Source: Burkholderia sp.
GTDB lineage: Bacteria > Pseudomonadota > Gammaproteobacteria > Burkholderiales > Burkholderiaceae
Assembly (NCBI GenBank): GCA_028292565.1
Contig: JAQGMD010000132.1
Coordinates: 1 to 15,192, forward strand
Length of the DNA stretch: 15,192 nucleotides
Reading direction: 5' to 3'
Shown here: positions 6,874-13,810 of the stretch, in pieces
Layout of the letters: the number at the start of each line of letters is the position of its first letter
Position numbering within the stretch: position 1 is the first letter of the stretch
Translations under genes and position numbers: made by a program
Notes under the pieces: generated by a model
What the model saw: the letters and a program-made list of their open reading frames with translations, nothing else
Databases searched by the model: none
Told to the model about the DNA's origin: nothing

Positions 6874-8424
6874 ATGACCATCGTTACTACCAAGGATTTT
6901 TCACGCCCACTGATCCGGCTTCATCAAGCGGACAATGTCCTGATCGCCAGGGAACCGCTGACGTTGGGACAGCAGATCGAGGTCGGCGGGGCTGCCGTAC
7001 GCATGCGCGCGCAGATCCCGGCCGGACACAAGGTCGCAGCCGTTCGCATTTCGCGTGGCGAATCAGTGCGCAAGTACGATACGGTCATCGGGCTCGCGGC
7101 ACGCGATATTGAACCCGGCGATCACGTCCATTCGCATAACATCGAGTTCATCGAATATGAGCGCGACCCGGGCTTCGGCCTGGATGTGCGTCCGGTCGAC
7201 TATGTACCCGAGGCCGAGCGGGCAACCTTCATGGGCATCGTGCGTCCCGATGGACGCGTCGGCACACGCAACTTCGTCGGGCTGTTTTCATCGGTCAATT
7301 GCTCTGCGACCGTGATCAAGAAAATCGCGGAATGGTTTACACCGGAACGCCTGAAGGATTATCCGAACGTCGATGGTGTGGTCGCATTCGCTCAGACCAG
7401 CGGTTGCGGCATGTCTTCCCCCAGCTATCACTTCGATGTCCTGCGTCGCACGATCGCCGGCTATGTGCGCCATCCAAACCTCGCGGGCGCCCTGATCGTC
7501 GGGCTCGGTTGCGAACGCAACCAGGTCTCTGACCTGGTCGACTCGCAGCAGCTGACGCAAGGAGCGTTGCTGCGGACCATGGTGATGCAGGAAATGGGCG
7601 GAACGCGCGAGACGATCGAAGCCGGCATTGCGGCTGTCAAGGAAATGCTCCCGACCGCGAACGCGATACGCCGCCAGCCTGTGCCTGCAAGCCACATCAA
7701 GGTAGGCCTGGAGTGCGGCGGCTCCGATGGATTTTCCGGTATCACTGCCAATCCGGCGCTCGGCGCGGCAATGGATATCCTCGTGCGTCATGGCGGTACC
7801 GCGATCCTTTCTGAAACGCCGGAAATCTATGGCGTGGAAAACATGCTGACGCGCCGCGCCGTCACGCCGGAAGTCGGTCAAAAGCTGCTCGATCGCATCG
7901 AATGGTGGAAGGAATACACCCGCGGGCAGAACGGCCAGTTCAACGGCGTCGTCGGACCGGGCAACCAGCAGGGCGGTCTCGCCAACATTTTCGAGAAGTC
8001 GCTCGGCTCCGCCATGAAGGGCGGCACCACTCCTTTGCAAGCAGTCTATGAATATGCTGAGCCGATCGACAAGACGGGTTTCGTGTTCATGGATTCGCCT
8101 GGCTACGACCCGGTTGCATCGACCGGCCAGATCGCCAGCGGCGCCAACCTGATCTGCTTTACCACCGGGCGGGGTTCGATGTTCGGTTCCAAGCCGGCCC
8201 CGACCATCAAGCTGGCGAGCAACTCGCCGATGTTCAATCGTTTAAAAGAAGACATGGACATCAACTGCGGCATGGTGCTCGACGGCGAAGTGTCGGTGCA
8301 GGAGATGGGGCAGTTGATCTTCGAAGAAATCCTGCGCGCCGCGTCCGGGCAGAAGACGAAGAGCGAAGCGCTTGGACTGGGCGACCATGAGTTTGTGCCG
8401 TGGCATCTTGGTATCGTCAGTTAG
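6874..8424 (+). CDS. Galactarate/altronate dehydratase family (UxaA/GarD-type)
   Basis: A 516-residue cytoplasmic dehydratase with both parts of the family. The N-terminal SAF domain (about 12-95) ends in the metal-ligand-like HVHSHN motif (84-89). The large domain has GRVGTRN (127-133), GLGCERNQ (210-217), GLECGGSDG (278-286) and a late FTTGRGSMFG motif. Enzymes of this family use a divalent metal to remove water from a sugar acid, giving a 2-keto-3-deoxy acid. Length suits both UxaA (altronate) and GarD (galactarate). The EKSLGSAMKGG stretch has Ser where I recall Cys in E. coli UxaA and Ser in GarD, and TTP after it recalls GarD, so an aldarate substrate is favoured but not proven. The protein is complete (ends FVPWHLGIVS). 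Its stop codon abuts the MITE-like element: the first base of that element is the last base of TAG. Confidence 0.93.
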   Translation: MTIVTTKDFSRPLIRLHQADNVLIAREPLTLGQQIEVGGAAVRMRAQIPAGHKVAAVRISRGESVRKYDTVIGLAARDIEPGDHVHSHNIEFIEYERDPGFGLDVRPVDYVPEAERATFMGIVRPDGRVGTRNFVGLFSSVNCSATVIKKIAEWFTPERLKDYPNVDGVVAFAQTSGCGMSSPSYHFDVLRRTIAGYVRHPNLAGALIVGLGCERNQVSDLVDSQQLTQGALLRTMVMQEMGGTRETIEAGIAAVKEMLPTANAIRRQPVPASHIKVGLECGGSDGFSGITANPALGAAMDILVRHGGTAILSETPEIYGVENMLTRRAVTPEVGQKLLDRIEWWKEYTRGQNGQFNGVVGPGNQQGGLANIFEKSLGSAMKGGTTPLQAVYEYAEPIDKTGFVFMDSPGYDPVASTGQIASGANLICFTTGRGSMFGSKPAPTIKLASNSPMFNRLKEDMDINCGMVLDGEVSVQEMGQLIFEEILRAASGQKTKSEALGLGDHEFVPWHLGIVS

Positions 8425-8610
8425 GCGCCGCGCAGGAATAACTTGTGCAATTTGGCGGACGTAGCGGGATGCGATGCAAGGCGCGAGGAGGAGTCATAGC
8501 GAGCTATGGCGACGACGAGCAACACGTTCGCCAGAAGAAATCAGAACAGGCTCTCTGCAGCGCGCCCGCTATGGCCAGCAAAATTGTGCAAGTTATTTCT
8601 GCGCGGTGCC
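8424..8610. mobile_element. MITE-like element with long terminal inverted repeats
   Basis: A 187-bp non-coding unit. Its ends GGCGCCGCGCAG and CTGCGCGGTGCC begin an inverted repeat that matches at 30 of 36 aligned positions (8423-8458 against 8576-8611). It continues more loosely, with one gap, to about 8478 and 8559. Four of the six differences would be G-U pairs in RNA. The unit is flanked on both sides by TTA (8421-8423 and 8611-8613), which may be a 3-bp target duplication. The middle has a small hairpin CATAGC-GA-GCTATG (8495-8508). There is no transposase frame. It sits between dehydratase and aldolase genes and would fold into a long hairpin in the operon mRNA. Confidence 0.72.
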
Positions 8611-8673
8611 TTAAATTCGATCGCGACCTCGATTGCCGCAATCAGGCAAAATAAGCACGACGGATCAAACAAC

Positions 8674-8679
8674 AGGAGA
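8674..8679 (+). promoter_or_regulatory. Ribosome binding site that sets the aldolase start
   Basis: AGGAGA lies four bases before ATG 8684. This supports that ATG rather than the upstream in-frame start at 8633, which would add 17 residues that lack family similarity. Confidence 0.78.
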
Positions 8680-8683
8680 CACG

Positions 8684-9490
8684 ATGTACGACAACAAATT
8701 CAAAGCCGCAATTGCAAGCGGTAAACCGCAGATCGGGATGTGGCTTTCGCTGGCAAACGGATACACCACCGAAATCTGCGCCACTGCGGGCTTCGACTGG
8801 CTGCTGATCGACGGTGAGCATGCGCCGAACGATTTGCGCAGCACGCTGGAGCAACTGCAGGTAGTGGCGCCATACCGATCCCACCCCATAGTGCGACCGG
8901 TAAGCGGCGACACTCAACTCATCAAGCACCTGCTCGACATCGGCGTGCAGACCTTGCTGGTCCCTATGGTGAATACGGCGGAGCAGGCACAGCAAATTGT
9001 GTCCGCGATGCGGTATCCGCCGCTTGGTATCCGCGGCGTAGGCAGTGCCGCTGCCCGTGCATCGCGCTGGAACCTGCGCACGGATTATGTGGATCGCGCC
9101 GATGCCGAGGCCTGCCTGATAGTGCAGGCGGAAAGCCGGCAGGCGCTGGAAAACCTCGAGGCGATTTGTGCGGTGGATGGGGTCGACGGTGTATTCATCG
9201 GGCCCGCGGACTTAGCGGCATCGCTTGGTCACCGCGGCAAGCCGGGACATCCGGAAGTGCTGCAAGCGATCGAAGACGCCATCAAGCGGATCATTGCCAG
9301 CGGCAAGGCTGCCGGCATACTGACCTCCGATAACGCGCTCGCGAAGCGCTATATCGAACTGGGATGCAGCTTTGTCGCAGTAGGTATCGAGGCAGGCTTG
9401 CTCGCGCGCGCGAGCAGGGCGCTTTGTGCGGAATTTCTCGGCAACGGCGATGCACAATCGACTGCGCCGGCAGGCGGAAGCGTGTATTGA
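8684..9490 (+). CDS. HpcH/HpaI-family class II aldolase (HpaI/GarL-like)
   Basis: A 268-residue metal-dependent aldolase that should cleave a 2-keto-3-deoxy (or 4-hydroxy-2-keto) acid to pyruvate and an aldehyde. The family residues are in place: His46 in DGEHAPND, Arg71 in IVRP, Glu150 in VQAES (metal ligand) and Asp176 in GPADL (metal ligand). [20 protein letters not shown] is the characteristic central motif. By eye it is nearer to E. coli HpaI than to GarL, but enzymes of this group accept many aldehydes. Paired with a galactarate/altronate dehydratase it probably acts on 5-keto-4-deoxyglucarate (giving pyruvate and tartronate semialdehyde) or on 2-keto-3-deoxygluconate (giving pyruvate and glyceraldehyde). 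It is third in the operon, separated from the dehydratase gene by the MITE-like element, which may lower or stabilise its message. Confidence 0.93.
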   Translation: MYDNKFKAAIASGKPQIGMWLSLANGYTTEICATAGFDWLLIDGEHAPNDLRSTLEQLQVVAPYRSHPIVRPVSGDTQLIKHLLDIGVQTLLVPMVNTAEQAQQIVSAMRYPPLGIRGVGSAAARASRWNLRTDYVDRADAEACLIVQAESRQALENLEAICAVDGVDGVFIGPADLAASLGHRGKPGHPEVLQAIEDAIKRIIASGKAAGILTSDNALAKRYIELGCSFVAVGIEAGLLARASRALCAEFLGNGDAQSTAPAGGSVY

Positions 9491-9504
9491 TTGTTAAATG
9501 ACCG

Positions 9505-9521
9505 CCCTGCGTGCCGCAGGG
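9505..9521 (+). terminator. Hairpin after the aldolase gene
   Basis: CCCTGCG-TGC-CGCAGGG is a perfect 7-bp GC stem with a 3-base loop, 14 bases past the aldolase stop codon. Only TTCT follows, so it is a weak intrinsic terminator at best. It may end the sugar-acid operon together with the structures that follow. Confidence 0.45.
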
Positions 9522-9545
9522 TTCTGTCGACTCGGGGATGGTCGC

Positions 9546-9593
9546 AGGGTGCGCCACGCGCACCGGAACTTCATGGTGCGCATGGCGCACCCT
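9546..9593. repeat. REP-like hairpin A (GTAGGGTGCGCC type)
   Basis: Two 19-base arms (9546-9564 and 9575-9593) are inverted copies with one mismatch around a 10-base loop. The right arm read on the minus strand starts GTAGGGTGCGCCATGCGCACC-like, the same start (GTAGGGTG) as the hairpin at 14793-14862. Such elements are widely scattered between genes in beta- and gammaproteobacteria. Confidence 0.75.
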
Positions 9594-9659
9594 ACGTCTG
9601 GCGTCGGTCCAAACGTAATGAGGAACCTCGATCCGCCTGACCCAATCCTCTGACACCTG

Positions 9660-9700
9660 CCCGCCTCGCGGGAAAAATCTGTTGCTGCCCGATTTTTTTT
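9660..9700 (+). terminator. Terminator-like block with 8-T run
   Basis: A small stem CCCGC-CTC-GCGGG (9660-9672) is followed by AAAAATC (9673-9679) that can pair with GATTTTT (9691-9697) across 11 bases, ending in eight T residues (9693-9700). It could stop read-through from the aldolase side on the plus strand. The distance from the aldolase stop (about 170 bases) makes this uncertain. Confidence 0.4.
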
Positions 9701-9705
9701 CGTGA

Positions 9706-9724
9706 TACATTTAGTAGAAATGTA
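9706..9724. promoter_or_regulatory. Operator-like inverted repeat TACATTT-N5-AAATGTA
   Basis: Perfect 7-bp arms around a 5-base spacer, A/T-rich unlike its surroundings. It overlaps a possible weak sigma-70 -10 region (TTGCTG at 9682 and ATACAT at 9705, 17 bp apart). It may be a regulator site, for example a distant enhancer site for the sigma-54 promoter 320 bases downstream. A repeat of this size can also arise by chance. Confidence 0.3.
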
Positions 9725-10007
9725 GCAGATACCGAAAAGTGCGGACGCCGCTGAATTTCCAGCATGTCGCTTTCGATGCCCGTTTAAGCGGCATGGTTGC
9801 GCCAACGTAGTGCATCGCTACCGTGATGAGGGCAGCCCACATGAAGCTGAAACACAAGTGATAAACAGGAGTCAAAAATACGAAACCGATTCAACTAGCG
9901 AGTCACAAGAACATGCAATACCGAGCGCGGAGGCAAAGAACAAAATGAGAAAAGCCAGTCATAAAAAACTATTAAAGCCATAGATGCAAATGGCTGCGCG
10001 CATATCC

Positions 10008-10028
10008 ATCGGTGCATTCGCAACCGAT
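10008..10028. promoter_or_regulatory. Inverted repeat ATCGGT-N9-ACCGAT before the sigma-54 promoter
   Basis: Perfect 6-bp arms about 19 bases upstream of the -24 element. This is close for an enhancer-binding protein site, but it could bind an accessory factor or repressor. The evidence is only its symmetry and position. Confidence 0.3.
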
Positions 10029-10044
10029 TTGCCAGCAAAAAGGT

Positions 10045-10061
10045 TTGGCACACTCCTTGCT
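10045..10061 (+). promoter_or_regulatory. Sigma-54 (RpoN) -24/-12 promoter
   Basis: TTGGCACACTCCTTGCT fits the sigma-54 consensus TGGCACG-N4-TTGCW at every strongly conserved base. The -24 GG is at 10047-10048, the -12 GC at 10059-10060, and the spacing GGCAC-N5-TTGC is exact. Transcription should start near 10072, giving an untranslated leader of about 86 bases before the TorT-like gene. The only other gene-proximal TGGCAC sequences seen lack the -12 half. An enhancer-binding activator and ATP are required for such promoters; none is encoded in the window. Confidence 0.85.
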
Positions 10062-10157
10062 GCCTTCATGAATGAACAATCTGTAATTTGTTTTGCAGTC
10101 GTACCGATTCTGTAGTCCATGTAACTGCTTTCAGCCAATTCACATGAAGGGTTCCCG

Positions 10158-11213
10158 ATGCGATCAATAAAAAAAATCTGCCTCCTGGCGGCGCTGGTCT
10201 CCACTGCTTTCGGCGCTCATGCGCAAACCAAAAAATGGTGGCCGATCGACGTATTCGACGGTTCAACGCCGGGCAAGGTCGTCAAGTACTCGCCTCTGGA
10301 AAAGGCGCAGAAGCCATGGAGGATCTGCGTTCTTTTCCCGCACATGAAGGACAGCTACTTCACTGCCGTGAATTACGGCATAGTTGAGGAAGCGCGCCGT
10401 CTCGGTGTCAGCGTTTCCGTCTTTGAAGCAGGCGGCTACGACCAGCTTCCACGTCAGATTTCACAGTTCGACGACTGCCGCGCATCGAACTTCGATGCAA
10501 TTATCGTCGGCGCCATTTCTGAAGCCGGCCTGAAGCAAAAGCTGGAAGAAGCCGCAGCGGCGAAGAAGCCGGTCATCGCGACCGCCAACCCAATCATGAA
10601 TGCGCCGATAGCGGGACGCGCCTATAACTCGTTTCAGAACGCAGGCGCGAATACCGGCAAGGCCTTGCTTGAAAAGCTGAAGGGCGCTCCTGCAAAGGTT
10701 GTCACTTTCCCCGGCCCGCAGGGATCGGGATTTGCTGAAGCGCTGCGCGACGGATTTGTCGGTACGCTGAAGGGATCGAAGGTAGAGATACTGGACCAAA
10801 AGTTCGGCGATACGGGCGTCAGCGTTCAGATGCGCCTGGTCCAGGACGCGCTGCAGACGCATCCCAAAATGAATGTCATCTGGGGCACTGCGCCTACAGC
10901 CGAAGCCGCGGTCACTGCTGTTTCCGAAGCTGGCCGCGACGACATTGTGATCCTTGCATCCTATGAAAACCAGGCAATGCTCGACGCCGTCAAGCGCAAC
11001 GAGATTTTCGGGTTCGCTACCGGCTATCCGGTGCTCACCGGCCGTATCGCGCTGGACATGGCGGTGCGCAACCTGGAGCAGAAGAACACGCATACGTTTG
11101 TTCATCCGATTCCGGGCTTCGTCTCCAAGGACACCGTCGGAAAAACCGATCTGAGCCTCGTGTTCGCTCCCGCAAGCTTCAAGCCCGTCTACAAGGTCGA
11201 GGCCGGCAAGTAG
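10158..11213 (+). CDS. TorT-like periplasmic binding protein of an ABC importer
   Basis: A 351-residue periplasmic-binding-protein type I protein. Residues 1-22 are a Sec signal peptide (KK charge, hydrophobic core, AHA-QT cleavage). The mature N terminus, with W-P, PWRICVLFPHMKDSY, NYGIVEEARRLGV and VFEAGGYDQLPRQISQFDDC, closely follows what I recall of E. coli TorT, the TMAO-sensing partner of TorS. This includes Cys57 and Cys107, which could form the disulfide. The end SFKPVYKV also matches TorT GFRPVYF. But no torS or tor reductase gene is near; instead an ABC ATPase and two permeases follow, so here it most likely acts as the substrate-binding component. The ligand is unknown. The gene follows the sigma-54 promoter by about 86 bases; AAGGG before ATG 10158 is a fair ribosome binding site. 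Confidence 0.88.
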   Translation: MRSIKKICLLAALVSTAFGAHAQTKKWWPIDVFDGSTPGKVVKYSPLEKAQKPWRICVLFPHMKDSYFTAVNYGIVEEARRLGVSVSVFEAGGYDQLPRQISQFDDCRASNFDAIIVGAISEAGLKQKLEEAAAAKKPVIATANPIMNAPIAGRAYNSFQNAGANTGKALLEKLKGAPAKVVTFPGPQGSGFAEALRDGFVGTLKGSKVEILDQKFGDTGVSVQMRLVQDALQTHPKMNVIWGTAPTAEAAVTAVSEAGRDDIVILASYENQAMLDAVKRNEIFGFATGYPVLTGRIALDMAVRNLEQKNTHTFVHPIPGFVSKDTVGKTDLSLVFAPASFKPVYKVEAGK

Positions 11214-11226
11214 CTCAGCAACTATT

Positions 11227-11249
11227 CCTGCACCGCGAGCCGGTGCAGG
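11227..11249 (+). terminator. Intercistronic hairpin between binding protein and ATPase genes
   Basis: CCTGCACCG, a 5-base loop and CGGTGCAGG form a perfect 9-bp stem 13 bases after the binding-protein stop. No T-run follows. Such hairpins after the first gene of ABC operons commonly protect the binding-protein mRNA or cause partial termination, so that the binding protein is made in excess over the membrane parts. Confidence 0.6.
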
Positions 11250-11273
11250 ACCTTGTGGGAATGGATCAGCAAT

Positions 11274-12809
11274 ATGACAGAGTTAGCCCCGTTGTTGTCG
11301 GTCCGCGGAATCAGAAAGCGGTTCGGCAGCAACATCGTGCTGAAAGACATGGACCTCGAGCTCCGAGGAGGAGAGATCCATGCTTTGCTCGGAGAAAACG
11401 GCGCAGGGAAATCGACACTCATTAACCTCATCACGGGAATATTTCCGCCTGATGCGGGTGAAATGCGGTTCGCAGGCCAGTCGATCGTCGGGCGCACACC
11501 CTATCAGTTGCGGCAGATGGGGATCAGCGCCGTGTTCCAGGAGTTCAGCCTGGTTCCCGAAATGACGGTGGCGGAGAACCTGTTCCTCGGCCGTGAGATG
11601 ACGAAGGGCGGTTACCTGTCGCGTGCTGCGATGCGGGCGCGTTCCGAAGCCGTTATCACCGACCTCGGCTTTGCGTTATCGCCTGACCAAACGATCAAAA
11701 CACTTTCGCGCGCCCAGCAGCAAATGGTGGAAATTGCCAAGGCGCTGTTGGCCGATGTGAAGCTGCTCATCCTCGACGAACCGACGGCGTCGCTCACGGA
11801 ATCGGAAGCCGAGAAACTGTTCGAGCTGATCGCCCGCCTGAAATCGCAGGGCGTCGGCATCATCTATGTGTCGCACCGGATGCCGGAAATCCGGCGGCTG
11901 TCAGACCGGGTAACCATACTTCGTGATGGTCACCGGGTTGGGACAGTGAACACCCGGGAGTGCGATGACAACCACTTGATCGAAATGATGGTGGGTCGTC
12001 CGATCGATCTGCTGTTTCCGAAGATCAGACATGCGCCGGATGCGGCACGCCTTCAGGTCACGGGTCTTACGTTGAAAAACGGACTCGTGAGCGACGCCAG
12101 CATCAAGGTTCGGGCGGGTGAGGTGGTCGGCATTGCCGGTCTCGCGGGCTGCGGGAAATCGGAGCTGCTGCGAGCCATATTCGGGCTCGAAAAAATCGCG
12201 TCCGGCTCCATCATGCTTAACGCGGCGCCGGTCAACGACCCGACGCCTGCCAAACTGCTCGGGCGGCATGCCTGCTATTTCACCTCGGATCGTGTCGCGG
12301 AAGGGCTGGCGCTGAACCGTCCGATCCGCGAGAACATCACCATGTCGTCTCTCGACACAGCAAAGTTTTCAGGCAATGGCATCCTGAATCGGCGCGCCGA
12401 GACGCGCGAAGCGACGGAAATTGCCAAACGGCTGCAAGTGCGACCGCTGGACATCGAGGCGCATGCGGGACGCCTGTCGGGAGGGAATCGGCAGAAAGTG
12501 CTGCTCGCCCGAGGATTTGCGCGGGACATCGATCTGTTCCTGTTCGATGAGCCGACCGTCGGCATCGATGTCGGCGCCAAGCTCGAGGTCTACCAGCTCA
12601 TTCGCGACATTACGGAGGCCGGCGCGGCGGTATTGATGGCATCGTCGGATCTTCCCGAGATATTGCATCTCTGCAGGCGGTCTTATGTGATGCACCGATC
12701 CAGGATCGTTGCGGAATTGGTTGGCGAGGATCTTACCGAAACGCGCGTCCTTAACCATTTCTTTGGTGACGACGCCAAACAGCCGGCGGGCGAGGGGCTC
12801 ATCTTATGA
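11274..12809 (+). CDS. Sugar-type ABC importer ATPase with two nucleotide-binding domains (RbsA/LsrA-like)
   Basis: A 511-residue fused ATPase. Domain one has Walker A GENGAGKST (40-48), a Q-loop region VFQEFSL, signature LSRAQQQ (about 144-150) and Walker B ILDEPTAS (Asp168-Glu169). Domain two has Walker A GLAGCGKS (289-296), signature LSGGNRQKV and Walker B LFDEPTVGID (Asp425-Glu426). It powers import through the two permeases encoded next. The second Walker A keeps Lys295, whereas the matching site is often degenerate in RbsA-type proteins, so both sites may hydrolyse ATP. I chose ATG 11274, where the family's usual start falls. A TTG at 11253 would add seven residues with no family match. 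The ribosome binding site is weak (GTGGGA). The stop overlaps the first permease start by ATGA. Confidence 0.93.
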   Translation: MTELAPLLSVRGIRKRFGSNIVLKDMDLELRGGEIHALLGENGAGKSTLINLITGIFPPDAGEMRFAGQSIVGRTPYQLRQMGISAVFQEFSLVPEMTVAENLFLGREMTKGGYLSRAAMRARSEAVITDLGFALSPDQTIKTLSRAQQQMVEIAKALLADVKLLILDEPTASLTESEAEKLFELIARLKSQGVGIIYVSHRMPEIRRLSDRVTILRDGHRVGTVNTRECDDNHLIEMMVGRPIDLLFPKIRHAPDAARLQVTGLTLKNGLVSDASIKVRAGEVVGIAGLAGCGKSELLRAIFGLEKIASGSIMLNAAPVNDPTPAKLLGRHACYFTSDRVAEGLALNRPIRENITMSSLDTAKFSGNGILNRRAETREATEIAKRLQVRPLDIEAHAGRLSGGNRQKVLLARGFARDIDLFLFDEPTVGIDVGAKLEVYQLIRDITEAGAAVLMASSDLPEILHLCRRSYVMHRSRIVAELVGEDLTETRVLNHFFGDDAKQPAGEGLIL

Positions 12810-13810
12810 GCGCAGCCATGACAATGACGAAGAGCCCGGTCTCTTTCGCGGTGATACGAACGGCATTCCTGCCGGCGCTGATACTCCTGTTGGCAGTCAT
12901 TACGGCCATCGTCGAACCACGGTTTCTTTCCCAAATCAACACCACCAACGTGCTGCGCAATGCGGCATTCCTTGCCGTGATCAGTGCCGGGCAGATGTTC
13001 GTGATCGTAGGCGGCGGTTTCGATCTCTCAGTCAGCGCCGTGGTCGCACTGACGAGCGTGGTATCGGCACTGGTGATGGGAACGTTGGCATCTCTCTATC
13101 CCGACAGCATCGCACTGATCATTGCGGGCGGCGTACTCGCCGGCCTGGCAACAGGAGCGCTCGTGGGCGTGTTCAACGGACTGTGCGTTTGCCTGCTGAG
13201 AGCATCGCCATTCATGGTTACGCTGGGAAGCATGTCGATCGCGGCCGGCGTCGCGTTCCTGCTGACGGCCGGTACGCCGATCTACGGCTTGCCTGCTGAA
13301 TTCACACGTGGCTTCGGACGGGCGATGTGGCTGGGGATCCCGGTCCCTGTGTATATTGCCGTCCTGCTTTGCGTTGCGGTGTGGTTCCTTCAGCAGCGTA
13401 CCGCGGCAGGTCGCCACCTGTATGCCATTGGTGGCAATCCGCATGCGGCACGGCTGTCCGGAATTTCGGTTGGCCGCAACCTGGTCGCGATTTATGTGAT
13501 CAGCGCAGCGCTCGCGGCACTGACCGGCGTTCTTTTGACTGCGCGCGTGGGCTCCGGGCAGGCGACGCTCGGTTCGGACCTGATGCTGCAAAGCATAGCC
13601 GCATGCATGATCGCACGCGTGAGCCTGAACGGCGGTGTCGGGCGTATAGAGAACGTCGTGCTTGGCGCGCTATTCCTGTCACTGCTCAATAACAGCATGA
13701 ACCTCACGCGCATAGACAGCAAGGCGCAGACGATCGTCATGGGCCTGATTGTCGTCGTTGCGGTCGCGATAGACCAGTTGAGCAGAAAGAGGTCCGTCCA
13801 TGAAAGATAG
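12806..13810 (+). CDS. ABC importer permease 1 (RbsC/BPD_transp_2 type)
   Basis: A 334-residue inner-membrane protein with about eight to ten hydrophobic segments. Family marks are GQMFVIVGGGFDLSVSAVVAL, the GVFNGLCVCLLRASPFMVTLGSMSI block, and YAIGGNPHAARLSGI, the cytoplasmic loop that contacts the ATPase. Near the C terminus the stretch AACMIARVSLNGGVG has IAR where family members usually have IGG; the second permease keeps IGG there. The two permeases are clearly paralogous and should form a heterodimeric channel, as in LsrC/LsrD. It overlaps the ATPase gene by four bases and the second permease gene by eleven, which indicates translational coupling. Confidence 0.92.
   Translation: MSAAMTMTKSPVSFAVIRTAFLPALILLLAVITAIVEPRFLSQINTTNVLRNAAFLAVISAGQMFVIVGGGFDLSVSAVVALTSVVSALVMGTLASLYPDSIALIIAGGVLAGLATGALVGVFNGLCVCLLRASPFMVTLGSMSIAAGVAFLLTAGTPIYGLPAEFTRGFGRAMWLGIPVPVYIAVLLCVAVWFLQQRTAAGRHLYAIGGNPHAARLSGISVGRNLVAIYVISAALAALTGVLLTARVGSGQATLGSDLMLQSIAACMIARVSLNGGVGRIENVVLGALFLSLLNNSMNLTRIDSKAQTIVMGLIVVVAVAIDQLSRKRSVHER

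Larger units (their letters stand above)
9491..10157. other. 667-bp regulatory intergenic region
   Basis: No protein-coding frame is supported. In order it holds: a GC hairpin just after the aldolase stop (9505-9521), a REP-like hairpin (9546-9593), a terminator-like block with an 8-T run (9660-9700), a 7-bp inverted repeat (9706-9724), an AT-rich stretch of about 120 bases (about 9860-9985), a 6-bp inverted repeat (10008-10028) and a sigma-54 promoter (10045-10061). The AT-rich stretch lies about 90-210 bases before the promoter start, where an enhancer-binding protein or IHF would act. No clear NtrC or IHF consensus was found there. Confidence 0.6.

Noticed and set aside
7288..8040. Minus-strand open frame of 250 codons opposite the dehydratase gene
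   Set aside because: Composition is rich in His, Arg and Asp as expected of an antisense frame, and the plus-strand frame has all dehydratase motifs.
8445..8724. Short open frames inside and after the inverted-repeat element
   Set aside because: They cross the repeat and the start of the aldolase gene in other frames and have no protein-like features; the element is better read as non-coding.
10158..11213. A TMAO reductase (tor) locus
   Set aside because: The binding protein resembles TorT, but no torS, torR or torCAD genes are near and transport genes follow directly.
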